A DNA stretch of 34,917 nucleotides from JBBSEZ01 sp038239195 (GCA_038239195.1 JBBSEZ010000042.1:1-34917); one strand, 5' to 3'. Positions 23,902 through 32,916 are shown, numbered from the stretch's first letter. Notes: a model not told the origin generated them from the letters alone. Made by a program: numbers and translations.

Positions 23902-23930
23902 TTGACCCGCCCTCCCTCCTCCGTTACCGT
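23902..23930 (+). promoter_or_regulatory. Weak candidate sigma-70 promoter for the G8 gene
   Basis: TTGACC (23902-23907) and TACCGT (23925-23930) are 17 bp apart, upstream of the G8 protein start at 24013. The -10 matches only the key T, A and final T positions. Confidence 0.25.
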
Positions 23931-24012
23931 ACTGCTATTGCCGTCCCTCCTGCCGACCGCCCTCCGCCCGCTGCTCGGATCACCTGCCAACCGTTCCTCG
24001 AGGAAGCAAACC

Positions 24013-26358
24013 ATGCTGCGGCTACTCGCGTCCGCGTTTTCGCTGGTCCTTTTCTGGGCCGCCCTGCCGACCGTGGCCGAGGCCGCGGAGCTCCCGGCCG
24101 CACCCAAGCTCGTTCGCTCGGCGAAGAGTGGCCCGTGGTCGGCGCCGGCCACCTGGGAAGGCGGGAAGGTGCCCGGCCCCGCTGCCCGCGTGCAAGTGCG
24201 CACCGGCCACACCGTCGTCTACGACCGGAAGTCGGACCAGGCGATCCGCTCCATTCACGTCGCCGGCACGCTGACCTTTGCCATTGATCGCGACACACGC
24301 CTCGACGTCGGCCTCATCAAGATCCAGCCCGGCGACGACGCCAGCGAGAACGGCTTCGACTGCGACGACCACGTGCCCACCCTCACGGCCGGAGCTCCCC
24401 AGCCGGCCTTGATCGTCGGCTCCCCCAACAGCCCGGTCCCGGCCCGGTACACCGCCCTGGTTCGCCTCGTCTACTTCGAGGGCATGGACAGACAGTCGTG
24501 CCCCGCCATCGTCTGCTGCGGGGGCCGCATGGACTTCCACGGCGCCCCCCTCAGTGCTAGTTGGGTCAAGCTCGGCGCCACCGCGAACGTCGGCGCCACC
24601 GTGCTCGCGCTCGCCGAAACGGTGCGCGGCTGGCGCGTCGGGGACAAGGCGATCATCACCGCGACGAAGGTGCCGCACTTTAACGCCGGGCCCGACGCCT
24701 TGCAGACCGAGGAGCGCTTCATCCAGAAAGTAGAGGGCAAAAGCCTGACGCTCGACCGGGCGCTGAAACATGCCCACCTGGGCGCGGGCGACTATCGCGC
24801 CGAGGTGGCCAACCTCAGCCGCAACGTCATCGTCGAGTCGGCCGACCCCAAGGGCGTGCGCGGGCACACCATGTACCATCGCGGCTCGGCCGGGTCGATC
24901 GGCCACGCCGAGTTTAGGCACCTCGGTAAGGAGGGCGTGCTCGGCCGCTATGCGATTCACTATCACCTCGCCGGCAACAGCATGCGCGGCAGCTCCATCA
25001 TCGGCGCTTCCGTCTGGGACAGCCACAACCGTTGGATCACCATCCACGGCACCAACTACCTCGTGGTCCGCGATTGCGTCGGCTACCGCAGCAAGGGCCA
25101 CGGCTTCTTCCTCGAAGACGGCACCGAGGCCTACAACGTCCTCGACCGCAACCTCGCCGTGCAGGCGCTGCGGGGGAAGCCCCTGCCGCGCCAGGCGCTG
25201 CCCTTCGACGAGAACAGCGGCGCTGGCTTCTGGTGGGCCAACAGCCTCAACGCTTTCACGCGCAACGTCTCCTGCGAGAACGGGCGCTATGGCTTCCGCT
25301 TCGAGGCCACGCCCACCAGCCGGCTCAAGCTCGACCTGATGGTCCACCAGCCCGATGGAAAGAGCAAGCGGGTGGACGTCCGCACGCTCCCCTTCGTGCG
25401 CTTCGAGGACAACGAGGCTCATTGCGATGGGCTGTACGGGCTCAACCTCGGCGAGGGCGTGGCGCGCATCGGCCCCGACGCCAAACACCCGTTCGTCGTC
25501 AAGAACATGAAGATCTGGGAAGTCCATTACGCCTTCCGGCCCCAGGTGCCCTCGCTGTTCGTGCAGAACATGCGCATCCACCGAGCCACCTACGGCGTGT
25601 ATCATCCCAACTACGACCGGCACTTCTACAGGGACTTGCTCATCAGCGAGACCGACGGCGAGCCCTTCAACCGCGGACACGACGACGACAGCGTTCAGCA
25701 CGGCGTGCTCGCCGTGGACGGCCTGACGTTTGCGGGCAACCGCCACAGCGACATGCCGCTCGTGCAGATCAGCGATGACAACCCCACCGGCCTCGCCGAG
25801 TCGCATTTCCGCAACGTCAAGGTGATCGACCGCCGCGACGGCAATCGCCGCGCGCTCGTCAACCTCGGTGGCGGCCCGCGCCCCACCCCGAAAACGCCCA
25901 AGGGCGTGCCGATCTACCTGCACGACTACTACGGCCCCGGCCGCCATGCGAAGGTCGTCAGCACGCGCGCCAAGGACTTGATCGGCGACGGCAACACCTA
26001 CCGATCCGAGCCACCCCTGACGGGGGACGAGTCGCGCGTGGCGGAGGTGAAGGACGTCGCGTTTCCGAAAGTACTCGATCCGATCGACGACCTCCCGCCC
26101 GCGACCGTCATCACCCACGTCGGCCCTGTCCGGGGTGGGAAGGTGAGCGTGCGCGGCACGACCTGCGACAACGGGACGGTCAAGAGCGTGCTGGTCAACG
26201 GCAAGCCGGCGCGGGCCACCGCTCCCAACTTCGCCGAGTGGGAGATCGTGCTGGAGGGCGTCAAGGCCGGCGAGGTGAAGTTCCTCGCGCGAGCGGAAGA
26301 CGCGGCGGGGAACGTCGAGAAGTTGCCGCACGTTCTCGTGGTGCGCATGGCGCCGTGA
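24013..26358 (+). CDS. Secreted G8-domain / beta-helix protein, CEMIP-like
   Basis: The predicted product has 781 residues. The ATG at 24013, after GAGGAAG (24000-24006), gives a clear signal peptide (MLRLLASAFSLVLFWAALP). The frame is open further upstream, but that part belongs to the adaptor remnant. Residues about 33-150 fit a G8 domain (GPWSAPATWEGGKVPGP, then VRTGHTVVYD). A beta-sandwich/beta-helix follows with FHGAPLSASWVKL, GWRVGDKAIITAT, FRHLGKEGVLGRYAIHYHLAG, VHGTN-like ITIHGTNYLVVRDCVGY and HGFFLEDGTE. This order is that of animal CEMIP/TMEM2 and related fibrocystin-like proteins, from memory. CEMIP and TMEM2 are involved in hyaluronan breakdown. The C-terminal 85 residues look Ig-like (FLARAEDAAGN). 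It is exported and probably binds or cleaves a polysaccharide. It is followed 16 bp later by the hydrolase gene. The architecture is well supported; the substrate is unknown. Confidence 0.85.
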   Translation: MLRLLASAFSLVLFWAALPTVAEAAELPAAPKLVRSAKSGPWSAPATWEGGKVPGPAARVQVRTGHTVVYDRKSDQAIRSIHVAGTLTFAIDRDTRLDVGLIKIQPGDDASENGFDCDDHVPTLTAGAPQPALIVGSPNSPVPARYTALVRLVYFEGMDRQSCPAIVCCGGRMDFHGAPLSASWVKLGATANVGATVLALAETVRGWRVGDKAIITATKVPHFNAGPDALQTEERFIQKVEGKSLTLDRALKHAHLGAGDYRAEVANLSRNVIVESADPKGVRGHTMYHRGSAGSIGHAEFRHLGKEGVLGRYAIHYHLAGNSMRGSSIIGASVWDSHNRWITIHGTNYLVVRDCVGYRSKGHGFFLEDGTEAYNVLDRNLAVQALRGKPLPRQALPFDENSGAGFWWANSLNAFTRNVSCENGRYGFRFEATPTSRLKLDLMVHQPDGKSKRVDVRTLPFVRFEDNEAHCDGLYGLNLGEGVARIGPDAKHPFVVKNMKIWEVHYAFRPQVPSLFVQNMRIHRATYGVYHPNYDRHFYRDLLISETDGEPFNRGHDDDSVQHGVLAVDGLTFAGNRHSDMPLVQISDDNPTGLAESHFRNVKVIDRRDGNRRALVNLGGGPRPTPKTPKGVPIYLHDYYGPGRHAKVVSTRAKDLIGDGNTYRSEPPLTGDESRVAEVKDVAFPKVLDPIDDLPPATVITHVGPVRGGKVSVRGTTCDNGTVKSVLVNGKPARATAPNFAEWEIVLEGVKAGEVKFLARAEDAAGNVEKLPHVLVVRMAP

Positions 26359-26374
26359 TCCGGCCAGGAGAGAG

Positions 26375-28723
26375 ATGAAGACTTCCCTTGTCCGTCTTGC
26401 TGTCCTCGCCCTGCCTCTCATCCTGGTCATGAGCCTGCCCGGGGAGGAGTTGGCCCTCCCCGCGAGGCTGCGAGCCCTCGATGCCACGGTCCTCCCCAAG
26501 AAGGCCGAACCGGAGCGCCTGCTGGGGCGGGACGTGCGCGCCCGCCTGCAAGCGGTCAACGACCGCGAGTCGGCCGCCTGGCGCGCCCTTGATGGCAAGG
26601 CCGCCTGGGAGAAGTACCGCGACGTGCGGGTGCGCGCCCTCCGGGCCTCGCTGGGGACGTTTCCCATCCCCAAAGACCTCAAGGTGCGGGTGACGGGCAA
26701 GATCAAGGGCGATGGCTACCTTGTCGAGAACCTCGTCTTCGAGAGCCGGCCGGGGCTCGTCGTGACGGCCAACCTCTACCTGCCGGCTCGCCCACCCCGG
26801 GCGGCGCCGGGCGTCTTGATCTGCCACAGCCATCATGCGCCCAAGACCCAGGGCGAGTTGCAAGACATGGGCGTGCTGTGGGCTCGGGCCGGCTGCTACG
26901 TGCTCGTCATGGACCAACTCGGCCACGGCGAACGGCGCCAGCACCCTTTTCGCGACAAGGCCGACTACCCCGCCCCCTTCCTCGTCGGGCGCCAGGATTA
27001 CTACTTTCGCCACGTTGTCGGCCTGCAACTGCACCTGGTCGGCGAGTCGTTGACGGGCTGGATGGTCCACGACCTGATGCGCGGCGTCGATCTGCTGCTG
27101 GCTCGGCCAGGCATCGACAAGAGCAAGATCGTGTTGCTCGGCGCCGTGGCGGGGGGTGGCGATCCGGCGGCGGTCGCGGCGGCGCTCGATCCGCGCATCG
27201 CCGCCGTGGCGCCGTTCAACTTCGGCGGGGCGCAACCGGAGACGAGGTATCCTCTGCCGCCCGACGCCGAGAAAACGTTCAACTACGCCGGCAGTGGGGG
27301 CTGGGAGCCGACCCGCAACCTCTACCGCTCCGCGGCGGACGGCTTCCTCCCCTGGGTCATCGTCGGCGCCATCGCGCCGCGCCGGCTGATCTACGCCCAC
27401 GAGTTCGCCTGGGACCGGGAGCGCGACCCCGTCTGGGCGCGCCTGGAGAAGATCTACGCCTGGCATGGGGCGATCGACCGGCTGGCCTTCGCGCACGGCA
27501 AGGGCAAGCTCTCGGGCCGACCCCCTGAGGCGAGCCACTGCACCAACATCGGCGCCCTTCACCGCGTCGCCATCCACGCCGCCTTCGAGCGCTGGTTCGA
27601 CCTCAAACCTCCGGCCGAGGAAAAGCGCGAACGCCGCTCCGCCAAGGAACTCACGTGCCTGACGAAGGACGTTCAAGCCCGCCCCGCCCGCGAACTGGCC
27701 GCAGCGCTGGCCACCGAGCGGGCCGAGGCCGCCCGCAAGCGGCGCGCGCAACCGCACCTCCTCGCGGGGCGGCGCCAGTTGCAGCGCGAATGGGCTGCGG
27801 TGCTGGGCGACGTCGAACCGCGCGGCGAGGCGAGGGTGGTGGCTCGCGCGAAAGAGCGCCTCGTCGACGTGACGGTCGAGCGGTTGCACCTGGAAGTCGA
27901 GAAGGGCGTCCCCGTGCCAATGCTGTTGCTCCTGCCTCCCGGCAGGCCGAAGGAGCGCAGGCCCATCGTGGTGGCCTTCGCGCAGGCCGGGAAGCAGGCT
28001 TTTCTCAAAGAGAGGGCCGACGACCTGGCCCGGTTGCTGGCCGGGGGCGTGGCGGTGGCCCTGCCCGACCTGCGCGGCACCGGCGAGACGAGCCCTGGCA
28101 CTGCGCGAGGGCGCCGCAGCGCCGCGACCGCCCTCGCCTCCTCCGAGTTGATGCTCGGCCGGACGATGTTGGGCGCGCGCTTGCTCGACCTGCGCGGCGT
28201 GCTGCGTTACCTGCGCACGCGGGACGACCTCGACGGGGACCGACTGGCCCTGTGGGGCGATTCGTTCGCGCCGGTCAACGCGGACGGCAAGCACCTTTTC
28301 GCCCCTCTCGACGCGCCGAAGCCGGCGCACCTCGCGGAACCGCTGGGGGGAACGCTGGCGCTTTTCGCCGCGCTGTACGAGGACAAAGTGGCCGCCGTCT
28401 GGGCGCGCGGCGGACTGATGAGCTATCAGTCGCTGTTGCAAGCCCCGTTCTGTCACGTTCCCTATGATGTGATCGTGCCGCGCGCGTTGACCGTGGGCGA
28501 TCTCACCGACGTCGCGGCCGCGCTCGCCCCGCGCCCCCTTCGCCTGGAGGGGCTGGTCGATGGCCTCAACTGCCGCGTGTCAACCAGGGAACTGGAGCGA
28601 GCCTTCGGGCCCACGCGGGCGGCGTACCGAGCGGTTCGCGCGGAGGAGCGCTTCGACCGCGAGGCCAAACGGACCGAAGAGGGGCCCGCGAAGTGGCTAC
28701 TGGAGCGCTTGCGGAAGAAATGA
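26375..28723 (+). CDS. Exported tandem alpha/beta-hydrolase (acetyl-esterase-like)
   Basis: The predicted product has 782 residues. The ATG at 26375 follows AGGAGAGAG. A signal peptide is present (LAVLALPLILVMSLPG). Domain 1 (about 60-415) has VVTANLYLPARPP, GVLICHSHH, YVLVMDQLGHGER and IVLLGAVAGGGDP, with SHCTNIGALHR near its end. Domain 2 (about 470-780) has VPVPMLLLLPPG, VALPDLRGTGETSP, LALWGDSFAPVNA (S630) and LTDVAAALAPRPL. Planctomycetes have many such acetylxylan-esterase-like proteins. The domain 1 nucleophile elbow is GAVAG (G256-G260), with no Ser. Domain 2 has a Ser but I see no clear C-terminal catalytic His (no GGH or HEF). So domain 1 may be inactive, or the active site is unusual. 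It probably shares an operon with the G8 protein. Confidence 0.83.
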   Translation: MKTSLVRLAVLALPLILVMSLPGEELALPARLRALDATVLPKKAEPERLLGRDVRARLQAVNDRESAAWRALDGKAAWEKYRDVRVRALRASLGTFPIPKDLKVRVTGKIKGDGYLVENLVFESRPGLVVTANLYLPARPPRAAPGVLICHSHHAPKTQGELQDMGVLWARAGCYVLVMDQLGHGERRQHPFRDKADYPAPFLVGRQDYYFRHVVGLQLHLVGESLTGWMVHDLMRGVDLLLARPGIDKSKIVLLGAVAGGGDPAAVAAALDPRIAAVAPFNFGGAQPETRYPLPPDAEKTFNYAGSGGWEPTRNLYRSAADGFLPWVIVGAIAPRRLIYAHEFAWDRERDPVWARLEKIYAWHGAIDRLAFAHGKGKLSGRPPEASHCTNIGALHRVAIHAAFERWFDLKPPAEEKRERRSAKELTCLTKDVQARPARELAAALATERAEAARKRRAQPHLLAGRRQLQREWAAVLGDVEPRGEARVVARAKERLVDVTVERLHLEVEKGVPVPMLLLLPPGRPKERRPIVVAFAQAGKQAFLKERADDLARLLAGGVAVALPDLRGTGETSPGTARGRRSAATALASSELMLGRTMLGARLLDLRGVLRYLRTRDDLDGDRLALWGDSFAPVNADGKHLFAPLDAPKPAHLAEPLGGTLALFAALYEDKVAAVWARGGLMSYQSLLQAPFCHVPYDVIVPRALTVGDLTDVAAALAPRPLRLEGLVDGLNCRVSTRELERAFGPTRAAYRAVRAEERFDREAKRTEEGPAKWLLERLRKK

Positions 28724-28752
28724 ACCGCGTCACGCCGAGGGCCGGAGGGGCC

Positions 28753-29997
28753 ATGAAAACCGTTCGCTGGGTGGCCCCGACCGTTCTTCTGCTGCTCGCG
28801 ACCGGGGCACGTGCCGACGAAGGGGACGTGCTAAAAGCCCTGGAAAAGGTGGGTGGCCGCGCGGTCCGCGAAGACAAGCAACCCGGAATGCCCGTGGTCG
28901 AGCTCAGCTTCCGCAACAGCTTGCGGGTGCGCGATGCCCACCTGAAACAGGTCGCGAAGCTGTCGGCCCTGCGCTCGCTCGACCTCCGCAACACGCCGAT
29001 TACCGGCAACGGACTGGCCTCCCTCAAGGAACTGAAGTCGTTACGCGACCTCACCCTGTCCGGGACGCAGGTCAGCGGCGGCGGTCTTCGCCCCATTCGG
29101 GACCTGAAAGCTCTCCAGTCTCTCGATCTCGCTCAGACACCCGTCAGCGACGAGGACCTGGCGCACCTCAAGGGACTGTCCGGGCTTCTCGACCTCGACC
29201 TGACGGAAACGCGCGTCACGAGCCGGGGACTGGCGCGTCTCACCGGGCTGCGCTTGCGCTACCTCGGGCTGCCCGACGACGCCAAGACCGATGGCGGGCT
29301 GAAACAGTACCTCGCGCTGACCCGCCCGACCACCGAGCTCGACCTGAAGGGCTGGACCGCGACTGACGCCGGCCTCGCCCTGATCGAGGGGCGCACCGAC
29401 TTGAAGGCGCTGCACCTTGGGAAAACGCACGTCACCGACGAGGGCCTGAAGCACCTGCGCGGCCTCGCGAACCTCGAAGACCTCAACCTGTCCTGGACCT
29501 GGGTCAAGGGCCCCGGCCTGAAAGAGCTTGCCGGCCTCCGCAAGCTCCGCAAACTGCGCCTGGCCCACACCTGGACGACCGACGCCGACCTGAAACAACT
29601 CGCGGGACTGAAGAAACTGGAGCTGCTCGACCTGACGCGCACCTACGTCACCGACAAGGGGCTGAAGGAGATCAAGGGGCTCCCCGCGCTGCACAGCCTC
29701 GACCTCAACCAGACTGCGGTCGGGGACGAGGGCGCGAAGGAGATCAAAGGAATGGTGGGGCTTCGCGCGCTGGCGCTGTCCTCGACCAACGTGACCGACG
29801 CGGGGCTGCGCGAGTTGCGCGGGCTCACGGGGCTGCGAACGCTGGAACTGCGGCGAACGGGCATCACGGACGCGGGAGTGAAGGCCCTCTACCGCTTCAA
29901 GGAACTGGAGGTGCTCGACCTGGGCAAGACGAAGGTGAGCAACCTCGCGGTCGCCGAGTTGCGTCGAGCGATGCCGGGGTGCTTCATTCAGCGGTGA
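28753..29997 (+). CDS. Secreted leucine-rich repeat protein
   Basis: The predicted product has 414 residues. The ATG at 28753 has GGAGGGG just upstream and gives a signal peptide (VAPTVLLLLATGARA). The remainder is about 14 LRR units of roughly 24 residues, of the form LxxLDLxxTxVTDxGLxxLxxL, for example SLDLRNTPITGNGLASLKEL. One unit around 29230-29340 is longer and irregular. The planctomycete LRR pattern with T[VI][TS]D is characteristic. No enzyme domain is present; such proteins are taken to be exported binding solenoids. It is 29 bp after the hydrolase and in the same direction, so it could be the third gene of that operon. It is a complete gene. Confidence 0.88.
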   Translation: MKTVRWVAPTVLLLLATGARADEGDVLKALEKVGGRAVREDKQPGMPVVELSFRNSLRVRDAHLKQVAKLSALRSLDLRNTPITGNGLASLKELKSLRDLTLSGTQVSGGGLRPIRDLKALQSLDLAQTPVSDEDLAHLKGLSGLLDLDLTETRVTSRGLARLTGLRLRYLGLPDDAKTDGGLKQYLALTRPTTELDLKGWTATDAGLALIEGRTDLKALHLGKTHVTDEGLKHLRGLANLEDLNLSWTWVKGPGLKELAGLRKLRKLRLAHTWTTDADLKQLAGLKKLELLDLTRTYVTDKGLKEIKGLPALHSLDLNQTAVGDEGAKEIKGMVGLRALALSSTNVTDAGLRELRGLTGLRTLELRRTGITDAGVKALYRFKELEVLDLGKTKVSNLAVAELRRAMPGCFIQR

Positions 29998-30183
29998 TAG
30001 GCAGGACGAAGTTGGGTGAGGAACGGTCGGGCGACGGCCCCATTCCCGATTGACCTCCGCCCGAGGAGGGAGATAATGCCATCGTGGTTTCCTCGGCTGA
30101 GAGCCTTCGCCACCGACGGCGGAGTGAGCCGACCTTGCCGGAAAAAGAGGCTGGACGGTAGGATGGTGAGAAAGGAGACAGCC

Positions 30184-30390
30184 ATGATCGAACTGACCCC
30201 AGAACAGCGGGAGGCCCTCGATCGGGGAGAGCAACCTACCGTCGTGGTAAATCCAGACACCGGGCAGGAATACCTCCTGATCCGACGGGAGATTTACGAG
30301 TTGGTGCAAGCCACTCTCAAGCCGATGAACCGAGGCTGGGAGGACGATCCCGAGATGGACGTCTACGAACAGTTCAGGAAGAAGCCATGA
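30184..30390 (+). CDS. Antitoxin of a MazF-type toxin-antitoxin pair
   Basis: The predicted product has 68 residues. The ATG at 30184 follows AAAGGAGA. The frame is open 168 bp further up but only this start has a site. The sequence (LTPEQREALDRGEQPTVVVNPDTGQEYLLI, split here as LTPEQREALDRGEQ and VVVNPDTGQEYLL) resembles small planctomycete and cyanobacterial antitoxins that precede MazF toxins. It is acidic, as expected. Its stop overlaps the toxin start as ATGA, the usual coupling. The antitoxin should bind and block the toxin and repress its own promoter. The promoter is not identified in the 186 bp upstream. Confidence 0.75.
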   Translation: MIELTPEQREALDRGEQPTVVVNPDTGQEYLLIRREIYELVQATLKPMNRGWEDDPEMDVYEQFRKKP

Positions 30391-30728
30391 GCCGGGGCGA
30401 CGTCGTGCTTGTGGACTGGCCCTTCAGCGACCTTTCGGGATCGAAGTTGCGCCCCGCGGTAGTGGTGCAGGCCGACTACTTGAAAGGCCTCATCGACGAC
30501 ACGATTTACGTGAAGGTCCAGAGCTCCCATTACGGGGTTCCCGGCACGGAAGTCGAGATCGACCCAGCTATCGAAACGACTTCCGGGTTGCTGAATCGGT
30601 CCTACGCCTCGTGCAAGGACCTTCTCACGCGGGACCAGGCACTCGCCCATCACACTCTCGGCGTGCTCTCGGATACGGTCATGCGGCAGATTGAGGCATG
30701 TCTGAAGCAGGTGCTGGAGTTACCGTGA
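30387..30728 (+). CDS. MazF/PemK-family toxin (mRNA endoribonuclease)
   Basis: The predicted product has 113 residues, the usual MazF length. The N-terminus, RGDVVLVDWPFSDLSGSKLR followed by PAVVVQ, is diagnostic; the Arg before PAV is the conserved catalytic Arg of the family. The rest fits (SSHYGVPGTEVEI; SGLLNRSYASCKDL). MazF toxins cut mRNA at short sequences and slow growth until the antitoxin neutralises them. The start overlaps the antitoxin stop by 4 nt. The gene appears intact. Uma2-family and DUF1501 genes lie downstream in the opposite direction. Confidence 0.9.
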   Translation: MSRGDVVLVDWPFSDLSGSKLRPAVVVQADYLKGLIDDTIYVKVQSSHYGVPGTEVEIDPAIETTSGLLNRSYASCKDLLTRDQALAHHTLGVLSDTVMRQIEACLKQVLELP

Positions 30729-30804
30729 GTCAGCGATCTCGTTACGCTGCAAGTCTTCCTCGCCGCCATCGGCACCTCGTAGGCGGCTGGGCCGGGCCTC
30801 CCGC

Positions 30805-31377
30805 TCACGTGAAAAGCTGTGCCGCAGCCACCTGGAAGCCAGGCAGGTCCGGCTCGCCGGAAAGTTCCTGACTAACGTTCACCAGCGCCGGTTCCGCCCC
30901 GCCGCGGAAGACCTCGATCGTCCGGTGGTGTGGGTCGATCACCCAGACCAGACGGACGCCTGCCTCCAGATAGCCATCGATCTTCTCGTTGATCTCAACC
31001 TGGGTGTCGTTGGGCGAGAGGATCTCGACCGCCAGCACCGGCACGCCCTCGATCAACGTCGTGGCAGCGGTCTGGGCCGCGGCCACTTCCGCCGACACGT
31101 AGACGACGTCGATGCCCACCGTGGTGTCCGGGGCCCGGCGCAGCCGGACGCCCGCCTCCCCACACAGCACGGAACCGCGCGGCGCCGGCTGCTGGTCGAG
31201 CCAGACGTCCAGAAACCGGGCCACGCGCGTCATGATCCGGCTGTGCCAGCGGTTGCGAATCGTCATCGACCTCTCCCGCAACCGCCCCTGGATCAGCCAG
31301 CGGTCAACCCCGTTCGCGGGGAGCGCGAGCAAGTCCTCGGTGGTCATCTCGACCTCCGCCACGGTGGACGTCGACAT
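30805..31377 (-). CDS. Uma2-family putative endonuclease
   Basis: The predicted product has 190 residues. The minus-strand ATG at 31375-31377 follows GGGAGGGG. The frame is open further upstream but overlaps the DUF1501 gene. The Uma2 (DUF820) signs are clear: TTEDLLALPANGVDRWLIQG at the start, a long helix, GIDVVYVS, then VPVLAVEILSPNDTQVEINEK and DGYLEAGVRLVWVIDPHHRT. The family has a PD-(D/E)xK restriction-endonuclease-like fold, and D...ExL...K can be seen here. It is greatly expanded in cyanobacteria and planctomycetes; its role is unknown, often proposed as mobile or accessory. It begins 10 bp after the DUF1501 stop on the same strand. Confidence 0.88.
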   Translation of the reverse strand: MSTSTVAEVEMTTEDLLALPANGVDRWLIQGRLRERSMTIRNRWHSRIMTRVARFLDVWLDQQPAPRGSVLCGEAGVRLRRAPDTTVGIDVVYVSAEVAAAQTAATTLIEGVPVLAVEILSPNDTQVEINEKIDGYLEAGVRLVWVIDPHHRTIEVFRGGAEPALVNVSQELSGEPDLPGFQVAAAQLFT

Positions 31378-31387
31378 CGCCCCTCCC

Positions 31388-32770
31388 TTACAGCAATTCC
31401 CGGATCGGCGTCGGATCGTCGAGCACCGGCACCGGCCTCCCCGTCGGGTCGAGCAGGTGCAACTTCGGATCGACACCCAGCACCTCGTAGATCGTCGCGT
31501 GCACGTGACACGGCTGGAGAGGCCGCGTCTGCGGGCGCGTGCCCAGCCGGTCCGTCGAGCCGATCACCTGCCCGCCCTTGACGCCCCCGCCGCCGAGCAG
31601 ACAGAACATGCTGTTGCCCCAGTGGTCGCGGCCCGGGGTGCCCATGCTGCCCGCCGCGCCCCCGTTGCCGCCGTTGTTCATCTTGGGCGTCCGGCTGAAC
31701 TCGCCGCACAGCACCACGAGCGTCGTGTCCAGCAGGCCGCGGTCCGACAGGTCCTCGAAGAGCGCCGATACCGCGCTGTCCACGATCGGCAGGACGGTCT
31801 CATAGCCCTTCTTCAGGTCCCAGTGGTGGTCCCACCCACCGAAGTGGACCGTCACGAACGTCGAGCCCGCCTCGACCAGTCGTCTGGCCAAGAGCGTGCT
31901 CTGGCCCCAGTTGTGTCGGCCGTACTTCGCCCGCAGCCTTGGGTCTTCCTTGCCGACGTCGAAGGCCCGCCGCGCCGCCGGCCCACTCACGAAGTCGAAC
32001 GCCTCGCTCGCGAAGCGGTCCATCGCCCGCGACTCTGCCAGTTCGTCCACGTGGCGCCGCGCGCCGTCGAAGTGCTTCATCAGCGAGCGGCGGTCCTCGA
32101 GGCGCTGCACGCTCAGCCCCGCCGCCAGGTTCAGGTTGTTGACGCTGTAGGCGGGCGAGTTGGGGTCGCCGCCCGGCTGAAAGGGATTGTGCTGGGCGCC
32201 CAGCATATGCGCGCCGAAATACCCCGGGTTGAGGCCGATGGACGAGGCGTGCGGCGCCCCGACGTACGCGGGCATGCCGCGCTTGCGCGGGCCACACTCG
32301 CGCGACACGATCGACCCGATCGACGGGAAGCGCGTGTGCGTGCTCGCCCCGCTCACCCCCATGTCCTTGGTCGTCAGCATGCGGTGCCCGCCGGCGAAGT
32401 GGTCGCCGGTGTCGTGGTGCAGCGACCGCACCATCGAGAACTTGTCGGTCACCCTGGCCTGCTTGGGAAACAACTCCGTCACGTCGAAGCCCGGCACCTT
32501 GCTGCGGATCGGCTTCCAGAGCCCGCGATACTCCGCCGGGGCGTCGGGCTTCATGTCGTACGTGTCCATGTGGCCGGGCCCGCCGTCCAGCCAGATCAGG
32601 ATCACCGACGTGTTCTTCTTCGGGCTGCCCTTCCCTGCCGACGCCTCGCGCGCTTGCAGGAGAGACGGCATGCCCACGCTGGCCATCCCGGCCACCCCCA
32701 GCGTCAGAAAGCTGCGCCGGCTCAGCCCGTCGCAGTAGCGATCCGACGAGCCCAGATCGAGACGAAACAT
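31388..32770 (-). CDS. Tat-exported DUF1501 protein
   Basis: The predicted product has 460 residues. ATG at 32768-32770 is used; GTG at 32773 is one codon earlier. A Tat signal is seen: SRRSFLTLGVAGMASVG. The body shows the DUF1501 family pattern: SVILIWLDGGPGHMDTYD, VRSLHHDTGDHFAGGHRMLT, TFVTVHFGGWDHH, LVVLCGEFSRTP and GRDHWGNSMFCLLGGGGV. The fold is related to alkaline phosphatase/sulfatase, with Asp and His metal ligands; the substrate is unknown. In planctomycetes it usually lies next to a DUF1549/DUF1553 cytochrome gene; none is present here, so this is an orphan copy. It is complete. Confidence 0.93.
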   Translation of the reverse strand: MFRLDLGSSDRYCDGLSRRSFLTLGVAGMASVGMPSLLQAREASAGKGSPKKNTSVILIWLDGGPGHMDTYDMKPDAPAEYRGLWKPIRSKVPGFDVTELFPKQARVTDKFSMVRSLHHDTGDHFAGGHRMLTTKDMGVSGASTHTRFPSIGSIVSRECGPRKRGMPAYVGAPHASSIGLNPGYFGAHMLGAQHNPFQPGGDPNSPAYSVNNLNLAAGLSVQRLEDRRSLMKHFDGARRHVDELAESRAMDRFASEAFDFVSGPAARRAFDVGKEDPRLRAKYGRHNWGQSTLLARRLVEAGSTFVTVHFGGWDHHWDLKKGYETVLPIVDSAVSALFEDLSDRGLLDTTLVVLCGEFSRTPKMNNGGNGGAAGSMGTPGRDHWGNSMFCLLGGGGVKGGQVIGSTDRLGTRPQTRPLQPCHVHATIYEVLGVDPKLHLLDPTGRPVPVLDDPTPIRELL

Positions 32771-32916
32771 CACAAGGCCCCCCTTGTTGAGTAGCCTGCC
32801 GCTTCTCGGTCAACGACGTTCCTTCGCGCGACAAGCTTCGCCGCCTATTTTACCAGGGCGCGCCCCGGAAGCTATGCGGAAGCTGTTTTTCCTCGCAAGC
32901 CTCCCCTGAATTGGGC

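Noticed and set aside
23383..24012. N-terminal extension of the G8 protein frame
   Set aside because: The extension encodes efflux-adaptor sequence and repeat-derived residues; a proper signal peptide and ribosome site occur at 24013.
24022..26706. Minus-strand open frame of 894 codons opposite the G8 gene
   Set aside because: It is composition-driven; it crosses the boundary between two real genes and has no signal or domain.
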